Assembly (NCBI GenBank): GCA_030043575.1 | Contig: JASHXK010000324.1 | Span: forward strand, 1-21,641 | DNA: 21,641 nucleotides | Direction of reading: 5' to 3' | From: Terriglobales bacterium | GTDB lineage: Bacteria > Acidobacteriota > Terriglobia > Terriglobales > Acidobacteriaceae | Notes under the pieces: generated by a model | What the model saw: the letters and a program-made list of their open reading frames with translations, nothing else | What the model was told of the DNA's origin: nothing | The model's database searches: none | Translations under genes and position numbers: made by a program | In this document: piece after piece, positions 7,175 to 15,128 of the stretch | How the letters are laid out: every line of letters begins with the position of its first letter | How positions within the stretch are numbered: the first letter of the stretch is position 1

Positions 7175-9355
7175 TCACCGGGCACGCGCCAGCACCAGGG
7201 TTACGTCGTCTGGTTGTTCGCCACCGGCGATCCAATCGGCAACCGCCCCAGTTACCGCCTCGCTAATCCTCGCCAGAGATTGGTCACGATGCGCCAGAAT
7301 CAACTCGATGAGGCGATCCTCGCCGAATTCGCCGAATTCGTTTTCCGGTTCCGTAACGCCGTCGCTATAAGCCACGAAGATATCACCCGGCTGCATGACC
7401 ATGGCGCTTTCGCTGTAGGACATGCCGTCGAACAGGCCGACCACCGTACCCGACGTCGCGAGCCGGCGAACGTCGCCGTTACCGCCCAGCAGCAGCGGTG
7501 GCAGATGCCCGGCATTCGAGTAAGTCAGCGAGCGCGATTCCGCATGGTAGCAGCCCAGGAACATGGTCGCGTACTTTTCCGGCGGCGTGCTGCGGAAGAG
7601 CTGGTAATTCAACGTCGACATTAGGAGACCCGGCGATAGTCCGGCCACGGAATCACCATTGTCATGGCTCAAGGCTAGCGCTTCGCTTTCCGAAACCCCG
7701 GCACCCACGGCAACCGAAGCCAACGTCAGCTGCGGTTCCAGCGAATAGGCGCGTACGAAGGCATGAACGGTTGCCATCAGCAGCGCCGCAGAAATGCCTT
7801 TGCCGCTAATGTCGCCAACCGCCAATACCAGACGATCTTCGCCGAGGGGAATGAAGTCGTAGTAGTCGCCGCTCACGGTACGCGCGGGACGGCAGACGCC
7901 GTGCACTTCCAGCGAGCGCAGCCCACTGAGATCGGCGGGAAAGAGCAGCGCCTGCACTTCATGCGCGATGGCCAGCTCACTCTCCATCCGCTGCTTCTCT
8001 TTTTGTTCGGCGATCAGGTTGGCCAGCGACTGCGTCATCGAATTAAAGGATTGCTCCAGCGCCGCCATCTGATCCCTGGTGCGGACGGGGATGCGATGTT
8101 GCAGTTCGCCGCGATTGATGTGCTCCGTTGCGGTGTATAACTCAGCCACCGACTTGGTCATGCTGCGCGTCAGCCGCACACCGATGAACAGCGCGATCAA
8201 CTCAATCACGCCAAACACGACGGCGATCGCAACCAGCATCTGACGGACCACGCTGGCTTTATCGCCCAGCGTACTGAACAGCGTGGCGTAGATCATCGAG
8301 GGGCGGGTGTCGACCCAAAGCAGGCCGGGGAGGGGTGTGCCGGTCTGCCAGTTAATCAGGTCAACGCGCGTGCCGAAGGGAAAGTTGACGTCCAGCGCGT
8401 TCAAAGGTGGAGGAACGCTGCCTGCCACGATGCCGGCAGCGTTCACCGACGTTTTGTAGGTGGTCCGGGAGGTGCCGCTGTCGATGGTTATTTTGTCCCC
8501 GTCAGCCGAAGCCGCGGTGTTGGCTGAAGTGCTACTGGCGGATGTTGCAGGCGCTGGGCTGGTTTCCTCCTCGGGAGGAAAGATACTCACCTTTCCCAGC
8601 TCAGAAGCCGCGTGTCGGAGCAAGTCTGCCGTGATCGGCAGATTCGAAATCACCGTCAGACGATGCGCGCCGTGGGCGACGGTTCTGACCGTGCGCATCT
8701 GGAGGCGGTTATTGTCCAAAACAAATCCTGCAAAATCCCCCTTCAGTGCAGGAGATGTTCTGATCGGCTCGGCCGGAACACGGCCCGGTTCGCCAAGCAC
8801 GAAGCCTGTGTCGTCGTCCCAGACGCTGACGGAGCGATGGCGAAAATGCTCATCCGAGGCGCTGGCAATTTCACCTGCGAGCTGTGCATTCAATTTGCCA
8901 TCTCTGGCCAGAGCGCGAAACTGCGTGGCCAGCGAGCGGTTGGTGGCTTCCAGGTGTTGCAGCTCCGACTGCAGGTCCGACATGGCCACGTAGGTTGCGA
9001 ACTGCCCGGCGAAGAGCAATCCGGCGAGCAGTGCCATCGCGACCAGCAAAATTACCGGAATGACGCCGATGAAAACATAAGTGACAATCAGCCGGTTGCG
9101 CAGCCGCCACATCAGGACTCGCCGCAGCCCGCGCAGGCCCATAAGGCAGGCGAAGACGATAAATACGAGGCTGATGAAGCCTGCCCAGCCGCTCAACATA
9201 GAGCCCGGCGCGGGACGAAAGATGGCGCGCAGAATCTCCAGCCCTACCGCCAGATAGCCAAACCACAGCGTGGTCTTCCCCAGCTTTGACTTGGGGTGCA
9301 GGACTCGACGCAGGTAGGATCGAAGCTCGGCAGACGTGGGGACCTGGATCGGCAT
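7175..9355 (-). CDS. Membrane-bound HAMP-SpoIIE PP2C-type serine phosphatase
   Basis: This is a signalling phosphatase of about 726 residues. Membrane helices lie at about 28-46, 56-74, 90-117 and 367-393; the last two flank a 250-residue extracytoplasmic sensor region with a Ser/Ala/Thr-rich low-complexity stretch (ATSASSTSANTAAS). A HAMP domain follows (about 390-445, RLTRSMTKSVAELYTATEHI). The SpoIIE/PP2C domain (about 460-725) has the metal-binding motifs SGDYYDF, VGDISGKGISAALLMA, AYSDGVTEPENE and PDDVTLVLAR, so it should be active. Family members dephosphorylate anti-anti-sigma (STAS) proteins in partner-switching systems; no partner kinase or STAS protein gene adjoins it. An in-frame ATG at 9388 would add 11 residues encoded by a heptamer repeat, so I prefer 9355. 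Neither start has a good Shine-Dalgarno sequence. The gene lies 32 bases upstream of the glycosyltransferase and may be co-transcribed with it. Confidence 0.88.
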   Translation of the reverse strand: MPIQVPTSAELRSYLRRVLHPKSKLGKTTLWFGYLAVGLEILRAIFRPAPGSMLSGWAGFISLVFIVFACLMGLRGLRRVLMWRLRNRLIVTYVFIGVIPVILLVAMALLAGLLFAGQFATYVAMSDLQSELQHLEATNRSLATQFRALARDGKLNAQLAGEIASASDEHFRHRSVSVWDDDTGFVLGEPGRVPAEPIRTSPALKGDFAGFVLDNNRLQMRTVRTVAHGAHRLTVISNLPITADLLRHAASELGKVSIFPPEEETSPAPATSASSTSANTAASADGDKITIDSGTSRTTYKTSVNAAGIVAGSVPPPLNALDVNFPFGTRVDLINWQTGTPLPGLLWVDTRPSMIYATLFSTLGDKASVVRQMLVAIAVVFGVIELIALFIGVRLTRSMTKSVAELYTATEHINRGELQHRIPVRTRDQMAALEQSFNSMTQSLANLIAEQKEKQRMESELAIAHEVQALLFPADLSGLRSLEVHGVCRPARTVSGDYYDFIPLGEDRLVLAVGDISGKGISAALLMATVHAFVRAYSLEPQLTLASVAVGAGVSESEALALSHDNGDSVAGLSPGLLMSTLNYQLFRSTPPEKYATMFLGCYHAESRSLTYSNAGHLPPLLLGGNGDVRRLATSGTVVGLFDGMSYSESAMVMQPGDIFVAYSDGVTEPENEFGEFGEDRLIELILAHRDQSLARISEAVTGAVADWIAGGEQPDDVTLVLARAR

Positions 9356-9366
9356 AAAGGAGGCTG

Positions 9367-9394
9367 TCAGCTGGCGGCTCTGAGCCATCAGCTA
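9367..9394 (+). repeat. Degenerate heptamer array (four units)
   Basis: Four consecutive 7-base units read TCAGCTG, GCGGCTC, TGAGCCA, TCAGCTA. They share the phase and consensus (TCAGCYR) of the arrays at 11764-11798 and 11856-11883. The array covers an alternative start codon of the phosphatase gene (9386-9388, minus strand), which argues that translation really begins downstream. Confidence 0.55.
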
Positions 9395-9480
9395 AGACGC
9401 GGAACCGCGACCATGCAATGTCCCGATCGCGGCACTACGTACATGATACCCGCATCAGCGTATGGGAGCTTTGCTAGAAT

Positions 9481-9511
9481 CCCGAAGGAATCGGGCGATT
9501 GCATCCTTCGG
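9481..9511 (+). promoter_or_regulatory. Two mutually exclusive hairpins upstream of the thioredoxin reductase gene
   Basis: CCGAAGGA (9482-9489) is perfectly complementary to TCCTTCGG (9504-9511) with a 14-base loop. The overlapping CCCGA (9481-9485) can instead pair with TCGGG (9491-9495). The element lies 27 bases before the ATG at 9538. A possible -10 box TAGAAT is at 9475-9480 but has no good -35, so whether the whole structure is transcribed is uncertain. Confidence 0.35.
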
Positions 9512-9537
9512 CGCGCTGCAGAATCAAACGGATTTCT

Positions 9538-10494
9538 ATGCCAGATAATGTTCGCAACGTCATCATCGTGGGCTCGGGGTGTTCCGGGCTGACCGCGGCC
9601 ATCTATGCCGCGCGTGCCAACCTCTCGCCCGTAGTCATCGATGGGCATGAGCCGGGTGGGCAGCTCGCTATTACCACGCTGGTCGAGAACTTTCCGGGTT
9701 TTCCCGAAGGAATCCAGGGACCGGAACTGATCGACAACATGCGGATGCAGGCGGCGCGCTTCGGAGCCGAGTTCATGCCGGGTCACGTGGTCAGCGTCGA
9801 TCTCAGCCGCAAGGCTGCCGACGGAAGCAAGAAACCGCTCGAGGTAAATCTGGGACGCGAGAGCTTGCTGAGCCGGACGCTCATTCTCGCCAGTGGTGCA
9901 TCGGCGCGATGGCTGGGGCTGCCGAACGAGCAGGCTCTGATCGGTCACGGCGTGTCGTCGTGCGCCACCTGCGACGGCTTTTTTTTCTCCGGCAAAGAGA
10001 TCGCGGTCATCGGCGGCGGCGACTCGGCGATGGAAGAGGCCCTTTTCCTTACTCGTTTCGCCACGAAAGTCACCATCATTCATCGGCGCAACGAATTCCG
10101 CGCCTCCAAGATCATGCTCGATCGTGCCCGCAAGAACGAGAAGATCGAGTTCCTGACCGACACCGTGGTCGACGACGTGCTGGATGCAAGCAAGAAGGAA
10201 GTGACCGGACTGCGTCTGCGCAATCTGAAGACCGGCGAGCAGTGGGACCTGCCATCCAGTGCGATGTTCCTGGGCATCGGCCACACGCCCAATGCACAGT
10301 TTGTCGGCGATCAACTGGCTCGCGATGGCGACGGATATCTAATTGCCAGCGAGCATGTCTGCTCGCGTGCGCCGGGAGTCTTCATCAGCGGCGACGTAGC
10401 CGACCGCCGCTATCGTCAGGCGGTGACCGCTGCAGGTACGGGTTGCATGGCAGCGCTCGAAGCGGAGAAGTATCTGGAGCAGATCGGGAAGTAG
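9538..10494 (+). CDS. trxB: Thioredoxin reductase (FAD/NADPH)
   Basis: This is a 318-residue cytosolic flavoenzyme that passes electrons from NADPH to thioredoxin. The FAD-binding motif GSGCSG (12-17) is followed by TAAIYAARA. The redox-active pair is C142-A-T-C145 in SSCATCDGFFF. The NADPH-binding motif GGGDSAMEEA sits at 159-168, and the C-terminal FAD segment GVFISGDVADRRYRQAVTAAGTGCMAA is intact. The length is normal. An in-frame TTG at 9499 would give 13 extra residues that do not fit the family; the ATG at 9538 is immediately followed by the conserved N-terminus (NVIIVGSG). C15 in the dinucleotide motif, where P is commoner, is a small oddity. No thioredoxin gene is adjacent. Confidence 0.93.
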   Translation: MPDNVRNVIIVGSGCSGLTAAIYAARANLSPVVIDGHEPGGQLAITTLVENFPGFPEGIQGPELIDNMRMQAARFGAEFMPGHVVSVDLSRKAADGSKKPLEVNLGRESLLSRTLILASGASARWLGLPNEQALIGHGVSSCATCDGFFFSGKEIAVIGGGDSAMEEALFLTRFATKVTIIHRRNEFRASKIMLDRARKNEKIEFLTDTVVDDVLDASKKEVTGLRLRNLKTGEQWDLPSSAMFLGIGHTPNAQFVGDQLARDGDGYLIASEHVCSRAPGVFISGDVADRRYRQAVTAAGTGCMAALEAEKYLEQIGK

Positions 10495-10498
10495 AGCT

Positions 10499-10575
10499 GT
10501 TTTGTGGGCGCAAGCCAAGCGGGAGCCCGCGGGCGATATCCTGAGCGAGCGCAGCGAGTCGACGGATCTTACGGC
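10499..10575. repeat. Palindrome-rich intergenic sequence, possible dispersed repeat
   Basis: This spacer after trxB holds the perfect palindrome GCCCGCGGGC and the stretch GAGCGAGCGCAGCGAG, followed by TCGACGGATCTTA. The composition is repetitive and unlike coding DNA. It resembles interspersed 'CTGAGCGAGCGCAGCGAGTC'-type repeats that I recall from GC-rich soil bacteria, which I cannot verify here. No terminator-like T tract follows. Confidence 0.35.
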
Positions 10576-10632
10576 GGCAAGGCAAGTCTTGATCTCTCAC
10601 CGTGGGCGCGTGGCTGCTCCTTGTACCATCGG

Positions 10633-11487
10633 ATGACCATTCTCAGCGACGATTTTGCGCGCGCCGACCACGCTGCACAGTTTGCGCTTGCGCGAACCAG
10701 GCTGAGGCCGCGCATCGGCGTGGTCCTCGGCTCAGGACTGGGGAGTTTTGCCGATGAGCTCCGCGACGCCGCAATCATTCCTTACGACCAGATTCCACAT
10801 TTTCCGAGAAGTACCGCAATCAGCCACGCCGGCAAGCTGGTGATCGGCGAGCTCGACGATCTTGCGCTTGCCGTGATGCAGGGCCGGGTGCATCTCTACG
10901 AAGGCTACTCGGCAAGCGAGGTCGCATTTCCTGTGCGGGTGCTGGCGCGGATGGGAGTGCGAGCGCTCGTCCTTACCAATGCGGCGGGAGGAATTAATCC
11001 GCTGTACAGCAAAGGCGCGCTGGTGTTGCTGCGCGATCACATCAATCTCCTGGGACAGAATCCGCTGATCGGAGCGAACGACGCTCGCTTCGGTCTGCGG
11101 CATCCCGACATGACGGATGCCTACAGTGTCCGGCTGCGTCAGTTGGCCAAGGAAGAATCCGCGGGATTGGGTGAGGACATCTTCGAAGGCATCTACGCCG
11201 CTGTCACGGGTCCGAGCTTTGAAACACCCGCCGAGATCCGGTTCCTGCGCACCATCGGTGCTGATCTGATCGGCATGTCCACCGTACCGGAGGTCATTGT
11301 CGCAAGGCACATGGGCCTTGATGTGCTTGCAATCTCCTGCGTCTCGAATATGGCCGCCGGCATCACCGGGGAAAAAATCACCGAACAAGAAGTTGTCGAG
11401 GTTGGTCAGAGCGTGCGTGGAAGGTTACTGGCACTGTTACGGGCCGTGCTACCCAGGATTCACGCCCAGATAGCCGCTCAGCAGTAA
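10633..11487 (+). CDS. Purine nucleoside phosphorylase (trimeric PNP-I class)
   Basis: This 284-residue enzyme cleaves purine nucleosides with phosphate to give a free base and (deoxy)ribose-1-phosphate in purine salvage. Phosphate-site motifs are GSGLGSF (33-39), H65, RVHLYEGY (85-92) and NAAGGINP (116-123). Base-site residues are E201 in GPSFETPAE, M215-S216 in IGMSTVPE and N239 in SCVSNMAAGI; the Glu/Asn pair is typical of 6-oxopurine (inosine/guanosine) specificity. The frame is open upstream to 10504, but that extension reads through repeat-like sequence and is not family-like, so the ATG at 10633 is chosen. No strong Shine-Dalgarno precedes it. It follows trxB by 138 bases. Punctual alternatives within the family (MTA phosphorylase, XapA) are less likely given N239. 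Confidence 0.92.
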   Translation: MTILSDDFARADHAAQFALARTRLRPRIGVVLGSGLGSFADELRDAAIIPYDQIPHFPRSTAISHAGKLVIGELDDLALAVMQGRVHLYEGYSASEVAFPVRVLARMGVRALVLTNAAGGINPLYSKGALVLLRDHINLLGQNPLIGANDARFGLRHPDMTDAYSVRLRQLAKEESAGLGEDIFEGIYAAVTGPSFETPAEIRFLRTIGADLIGMSTVPEVIVARHMGLDVLAISCVSNMAAGITGEKITEQEVVEVGQSVRGRLLALLRAVLPRIHAQIAAQQ

Positions 11488-11541
11488 AGCCAGGCCACAC
11501 CAGAGCCTGTCAACCAATCGTCCGTGTATTAGTCTGGAGGC

Positions 11542-11763
11542 ATGGGCGACCTCGGCCGCATGTTGGTTTTCGTCGGTGGGCTGCTGCTCGCTTTTGGATT
11601 GATTCTGATTCTGGCAGGCAAGGCCCATCTACCCATTGGCCGGTTGCCCGGCGACATCGTCTATCGCGGCAAGAACACGACGTTCTACTTTCCCTTGATG
11701 ACCTCAATCATCCTCAGCATCATTCTGTCGCTGGTGTTGTATTTCGTGAATCGGATGCGATAG
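11542..11763 (+). CDS. DUF2905 family small membrane protein
   Basis: This 73-residue protein has two hydrophobic helices (about 7-27 and 51-69) separated by the conserved polar segment LPIGRLPGDIVYRGKNTTFYFPL. That segment is the hallmark of DUF2905, a widespread family of unknown function. The ATG at 11542 is preceded by TCTGGAGGC, a good Shine-Dalgarno at about 6 bases. It sits 54 bases after the phosphorylase gene and is followed by paired heptamer arrays. Function is unknown; inner-membrane location is predicted from the two helices. Confidence 0.85.
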   Translation: MGDLGRMLVFVGGLLLAFGLILILAGKAHLPIGRLPGDIVYRGKNTTFYFPLMTSIILSIILSLVLYFVNRMR

Positions 11764-11798
11764 TCAGCCATCAGCTGTCGGCTATCAGCCATCGGCTT
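11764..11798 (+). repeat. Heptamer tandem array (five units), left arm
   Basis: Immediately after the DUF2905 stop codon five contiguous 7-base units read TCAGCCA, TCAGCTG, TCGGCTA, TCAGCCA, TCGGCTT (consensus TCRGCYN). An oppositely oriented array of the same unit lies 57 bases downstream. Confidence 0.8.
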
Positions 11799-11855
11799 AG
11801 ACAAACTCAGGCCAGCGGTTTTCACGAGTACCACGATTGCCCCGAAGGCAAGCTC

Positions 11856-11883
11856 TGGCTGACGGCTGAGAGCTGACAGCTCG
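11856..11883 (-). repeat. Heptamer tandem array (three to four units), right arm, inverted
   Basis: Read on the minus strand, the units are CGAGCTG (degenerate), TCAGCTC, TCAGCCG, TCAGCCA. It is the inverted partner of the array at 11764-11798, so the spacer could fold into a long imperfect hairpin between the DUF2905 gene and xseA (ATG 18 bases further on). Confidence 0.75.
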
Positions 11884-11901
11884 CCTTGATACACTTCCCT
11901 C

Positions 11902-13347
11902 ATGGCCGGCACGGAGCAGCTGGGGCTGATTTTTCAGGCGCCGCCGCGTAAGATCTACGCGGTACGCGAGCTGGTTGCCGCCGCGCGAACGCAGCTGGAG
12001 CGCTCTTTCACGGACGTCTACGTCGAAGGCGAAATCTCGAACTACCGGCCGGCCGAATCGGGCCATCTCTACTTCACCTTGAAGGACGGCTCGGCACAGC
12101 TGCGCGCCATCATGTGGCGCACGCAAGCTCGTCTGCTGCGTTTTCGGCCGGAGAACGGGCTGCAAGTCATCGCTCGCGGCCGCGTCACCGTCTACGACGA
12201 GCGCGGCGATTTGCAGTTCCAGGTTGAGCATCTCGAGCCCAAGGGTACAGGTGCGCTGCAGATCGCCTTTGAGCAGTTGAAGAATAAGCTCGCTGCCGAA
12301 GGGCTGTTCGACCCAGCGCGCAAGAAGCCGATTCCGGCACTGCCGCGGCGCATCGGCCTGGTCACGTCGGCGCGCGGCGCTGCGGTGCAGGACATCCTGA
12401 ACATTCTCCGCCGGCGGCATGAATCTGTCGGCGTGCTCATCTATCCGGCGCAGGTACAAGGCGACGTCGCCGCCTCCGAAGTGAGCGGAGGCGTCCGCTA
12501 CTTTAATCGGCACGGCCATGTCGATGTCATCATCGTGGCTCGCGGCGGCGGCTCGTTCGAAGACCTCTTCGCCTTCAACGACGAGGGTCTGGCGCGCGTC
12601 ATTGCTGCCTCCCACATTCCCGTTATCTCGGCGGTAGGCCATGAGACCGACTTCACCATCTGCGATTTCGTCGCCGATCTGCGCGCGCCCACTCCATCAG
12701 CTGCGGGTGAGCTGGTCATTCGCTCCAAGCAGGAACTGTCGGAGAAGCTGCTCGCTTTCCGCAAGCGCCTGGCGCAGGCCATGAACTACAAGCTGCTGCG
12801 GGCGAACAACGAGCTTTCCAGCCTCGTACAGAACGCGGTTTTCGCACGCATGCAGGATTCGATCGCCCGCCGCCAGCAGCGGGTGGATGATCTGATCTTT
12901 CGACTGGCGCAGTCCCAATCGGGCATTCTGAAGCGCCATGCCCGCCGAATCGACACGGCGGAAGCTCATCTTCGCCGTCATGATCCGCGGGTCCGCACGG
13001 GAGTAATGCGCCGTCAACTTGAATCGCGCGCTACCGAACTGAACGCTGCGATATCGCGGTTGCTGGTCATGCGTAGGAATGACCTGGAGCGGCTGAGCGC
13101 CGCTCTGAAAAGCGCGCCGGAGACGATTCTGCTGCGCCGCAGGTCGCGTTGGGAGCGGGTGCATAGCCGGCTGGAGGCACTCTCGCCGAGAGCCATACTT
13201 GCCCGTGGTTACGCTCTGGTCTTTGATGCGCAGGGCCGGCTGGTCAAACAGGCGGCACAACTCAAGACGGGCGACCACGTTCGCACCCTCCTCGGGCAAG
13301 GCGAGTTCGCGGCCCAGGTTGAGCAGGTTAAGGACAAAACCAGCTAA
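11902..13347 (+). CDS. xseA: Exodeoxyribonuclease VII large subunit
   Basis: This 481-residue catalytic subunit belongs to a nuclease that degrades single-stranded DNA from both ends in repair and recombination. An N-terminal OB-fold (about 10-105, FTDVYVEGEISNYRPAESGHLYFTL) is followed by the catalytic core. That core has the RRIGLVTSARGAAVQDIL motif, ARGGGSFEDLFAFNDE (from about 213) and SAVGHETDFTICDFVADLRAPTPSAA (from about 243). The C-terminal third is a long coiled-coil region (ERMQ/RRQQRVDDLI-like heptads) that binds XseB, ending with the conserved LSPRAILARGYALVFD. The length is somewhat above the usual ~450. The small subunit gene xseB, often adjacent, is not seen within the next 150 bases. 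The start is the ATG at 11902, which has no obvious Shine-Dalgarno. Confidence 0.94.
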   Translation: MAGTEQLGLIFQAPPRKIYAVRELVAAARTQLERSFTDVYVEGEISNYRPAESGHLYFTLKDGSAQLRAIMWRTQARLLRFRPENGLQVIARGRVTVYDERGDLQFQVEHLEPKGTGALQIAFEQLKNKLAAEGLFDPARKKPIPALPRRIGLVTSARGAAVQDILNILRRRHESVGVLIYPAQVQGDVAASEVSGGVRYFNRHGHVDVIIVARGGGSFEDLFAFNDEGLARVIAASHIPVISAVGHETDFTICDFVADLRAPTPSAAGELVIRSKQELSEKLLAFRKRLAQAMNYKLLRANNELSSLVQNAVFARMQDSIARRQQRVDDLIFRLAQSQSGILKRHARRIDTAEAHLRRHDPRVRTGVMRRQLESRATELNAAISRLLVMRRNDLERLSAALKSAPETILLRRRSRWERVHSRLEALSPRAILARGYALVFDAQGRLVKQAAQLKTGDHVRTLLGQGEFAAQVEQVKDKTS

Positions 13348-13496
13348 TAACGACTACCCGATTTCTATCCGGCCCGACGTTCCGCTGCATTAAAATCGAA
13401 GCGAGTCATAGATTTTGCCGTACCCAGCAACAAGCTACTCCGAATTTATTTTTCAAATGCAGGGCACGTCACTCCGATCCTCGCCAGGGAACCAGG

Positions 13497-14369
13497 ATGC
13501 TACAGAAGTTTGGCCACATCCCGCAGCTCTCGGTGATCTCTATCATCGACATCCTGGTCGTGGCTTTCCTGATCTACGAATTCCTCAAGCTGATCAAAGG
13601 CACGCGCGCCATTCCGATGCTGGTTGCGGTGATTCTGCTAGTCGGCGCCTTCTGGCTGGCGCACATTGAACAACTCCGCACCGTCGACTGGCTCATCACC
13701 ACGCTGTTTCCGTATGCGGTTTTCGCGCTGATCGTCGTCTTCGGCGCAGAGATTCGTCACGCATTGGCGCGCCTTGGCCGCCGTCTCTCGGCCACCCGTG
13801 GCGGCATGTTCCACGCGACCGACAGCTATGAAGACATTGTGCTGGCCGCCGAGCAATTTTCGCAGACCGCGACCGGCGCACTGATCGTCATCGAGCGCGA
13901 GATCGGCTTGCGCACCTTCATCGAGAGCGGTGTGCCGCTGGATGCTAATCTCTCCTATGACTTGCTGATCACGATCTTTCGCCCCAGTGCGCCACTGCAT
14001 GACGGAGCGGTCATCGTTCAGAAGAACCGCATCGCTGCTGCGGCCTGCTTCCTGCCGCTGTCGATGAACCCGGTGCTGTCGACGCAGTTCGGAACGCGGC
14101 ATCGCGCCGCCATCGGCATAACCGAAGAGACAGACGCCATCTCGGTAGTGGTTTCGGAAGAGACCGGAGCGATCAGTATTGCAGCCGGAGGGGCAATCGA
14201 ACGGGAGATTACCGTGGAATATCTGCGCGAGCGGCTCAGCGAACTCCTGCGGCGCTACGTGCCAACAGCCACATTGCCGACGATGAGCGATCGTGAAATG
14301 GCAACCGATGAGCGCGAGGTCGAACAGCTCAGCCGGGAAAAAGATCTTGCCGATGGAGCTGAGCGTTAG
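13497..14369 (+). CDS. cdaA: Diadenylate cyclase CdaA (c-di-AMP synthase)
   Basis: This 290-residue membrane enzyme condenses two ATP into cyclic di-AMP. Three N-terminal helices lie at about 12-30, 38-55 and 63-83, then a linker leads to the DAC (DisA_N) domain. The two catalytic motifs are intact: D169-G-A in LHDGAVIV and R201-H-R in GTRHRAAIGITEE. The C-terminal tail (about 250-290) is charged and poorly conserved. The ATG at 13497 has AGGGA about 7 bases upstream. A 149-base gap separates it from xseA, so it probably opens its own transcript. The cdaR gene begins 2 bases after its stop, giving the classic cdaA-cdaR-glmM order. CdaA makes a second messenger that typically controls potassium and osmolyte transport and cell-wall homeostasis. 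Confidence 0.95.
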   Translation: MLQKFGHIPQLSVISIIDILVVAFLIYEFLKLIKGTRAIPMLVAVILLVGAFWLAHIEQLRTVDWLITTLFPYAVFALIVVFGAEIRHALARLGRRLSATRGGMFHATDSYEDIVLAAEQFSQTATGALIVIEREIGLRTFIESGVPLDANLSYDLLITIFRPSAPLHDGAVIVQKNRIAAAACFLPLSMNPVLSTQFGTRHRAAIGITEETDAISVVVSEETGAISIAAGGAIEREITVEYLRERLSELLRRYVPTATLPTMSDREMATDEREVEQLSREKDLADGAER

Positions 14370-14371
14370 CT

Positions 14372-15061
14372 ATGGCTATGGCGATCGGCAATTTCTTTCG
14401 CAAATACGTTATCAAGAACCTTCCTTTCAAGCTGGTCTCGCTGGCGATTGCCGTTATGCTGTGGTGGGCGGTGGGCCGGGATCAGCCCATCGACATCCCC
14501 ATGACCGTGCCGCTCGAGTTCCAGAACGCGCCGGCGAACCTCGAGATCAATTCCGATTACCCGTTTCAGGCGCGCGTTACCCTGCGTGGCCCGGAACGCT
14601 TGCTGCAGGAGCTGCGTCTCTCCGAAGTGCACGCGATTCTCGATCTGCAAGGTGCGGCTCCAGGCGAGCGCACTATCGAGCTTTCGCCGAAGGACATCCA
14701 CGTCCCGCGGAACGTGAAGGTGATACAGGTCGTGCCGGCGCAGTTTCACATCAGCATTGACCGGAGCCTGAGCCGGTCGGTACCAGTGCAACCCCGCGTG
14801 ATTGGCACTTTGCTGAGCGGATATGGCATAACAGACGTGGTTACCGATCCGCCAAAGATCACCATTGTGGGGCCGGAGAGACGAGTACAGGCCATTCAGA
14901 CGGCGATGACCGATCCGGTGGATGCTACCGGGGTGGTGGGCACAGCTACCTTTACAACGCACGCTTATGTGACCGACCCCCTGGTGCGGGTGCAAACGCC
15001 GGGACCGATCCACGTCACGGTCAGCACAGAGAAGACGTCAGCCAGAGCGGGCCAGCCTTAA
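14372..15061 (+). CDS. cdaR: YbbR-domain protein CdaR, regulator of CdaA
   Basis: This 229-residue protein has one N-terminal membrane helix (about 17-35, LPFKLVSLAIAVMLWWAVG). The extracytoplasmic part holds two YbbR repeats (about 40-125 and 130-222), each with a DI(P)..V...PP..V.V.GPE pattern; the second is clear in YGITDVVTDPPKITIVGPERRV. The Firmicutes orthologue binds CdaA and modulates its activity. Many family members have three or four YbbR repeats, so this is a short version. It starts 2 bases after cdaA and glmM follows within 70 bases, so the three are almost certainly one transcript. A second ATG (14378) two codons on is possible. Confidence 0.88.
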   Translation: MAMAIGNFFRKYVIKNLPFKLVSLAIAVMLWWAVGRDQPIDIPMTVPLEFQNAPANLEINSDYPFQARVTLRGPERLLQELRLSEVHAILDLQGAAPGERTIELSPKDIHVPRNVKVIQVVPAQFHISIDRSLSRSVPVQPRVIGTLLSGYGITDVVTDPPKITIVGPERRVQAIQTAMTDPVDATGVVGTATFTTHAYVTDPLVRVQTPGPIHVTVSTEKTSARAGQP

Positions 15062-15128
15062 GCCGACGACCAGCAGTTTATTTGTTGCGTCCGTGCGGGC
15101 AAGCCCGGTCCAGGGCAGCGAGGGGCGA

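Noticed and set aside
9388..10314. Long minus-strand open frame (308 codons) antisense to trxB
   Set aside because: It mirrors the conserved trxB coding frame, has no recognisable domain, and its composition (many R, D, H, Q residues) is typical of an antisense shadow in GC-rich DNA.
10732..11388. Minus-strand 218-codon open frame antisense to the purine phosphorylase gene
   Set aside because: All family motifs are on the plus strand; the antisense frame shows no similarity and is rich in H, Q and R.
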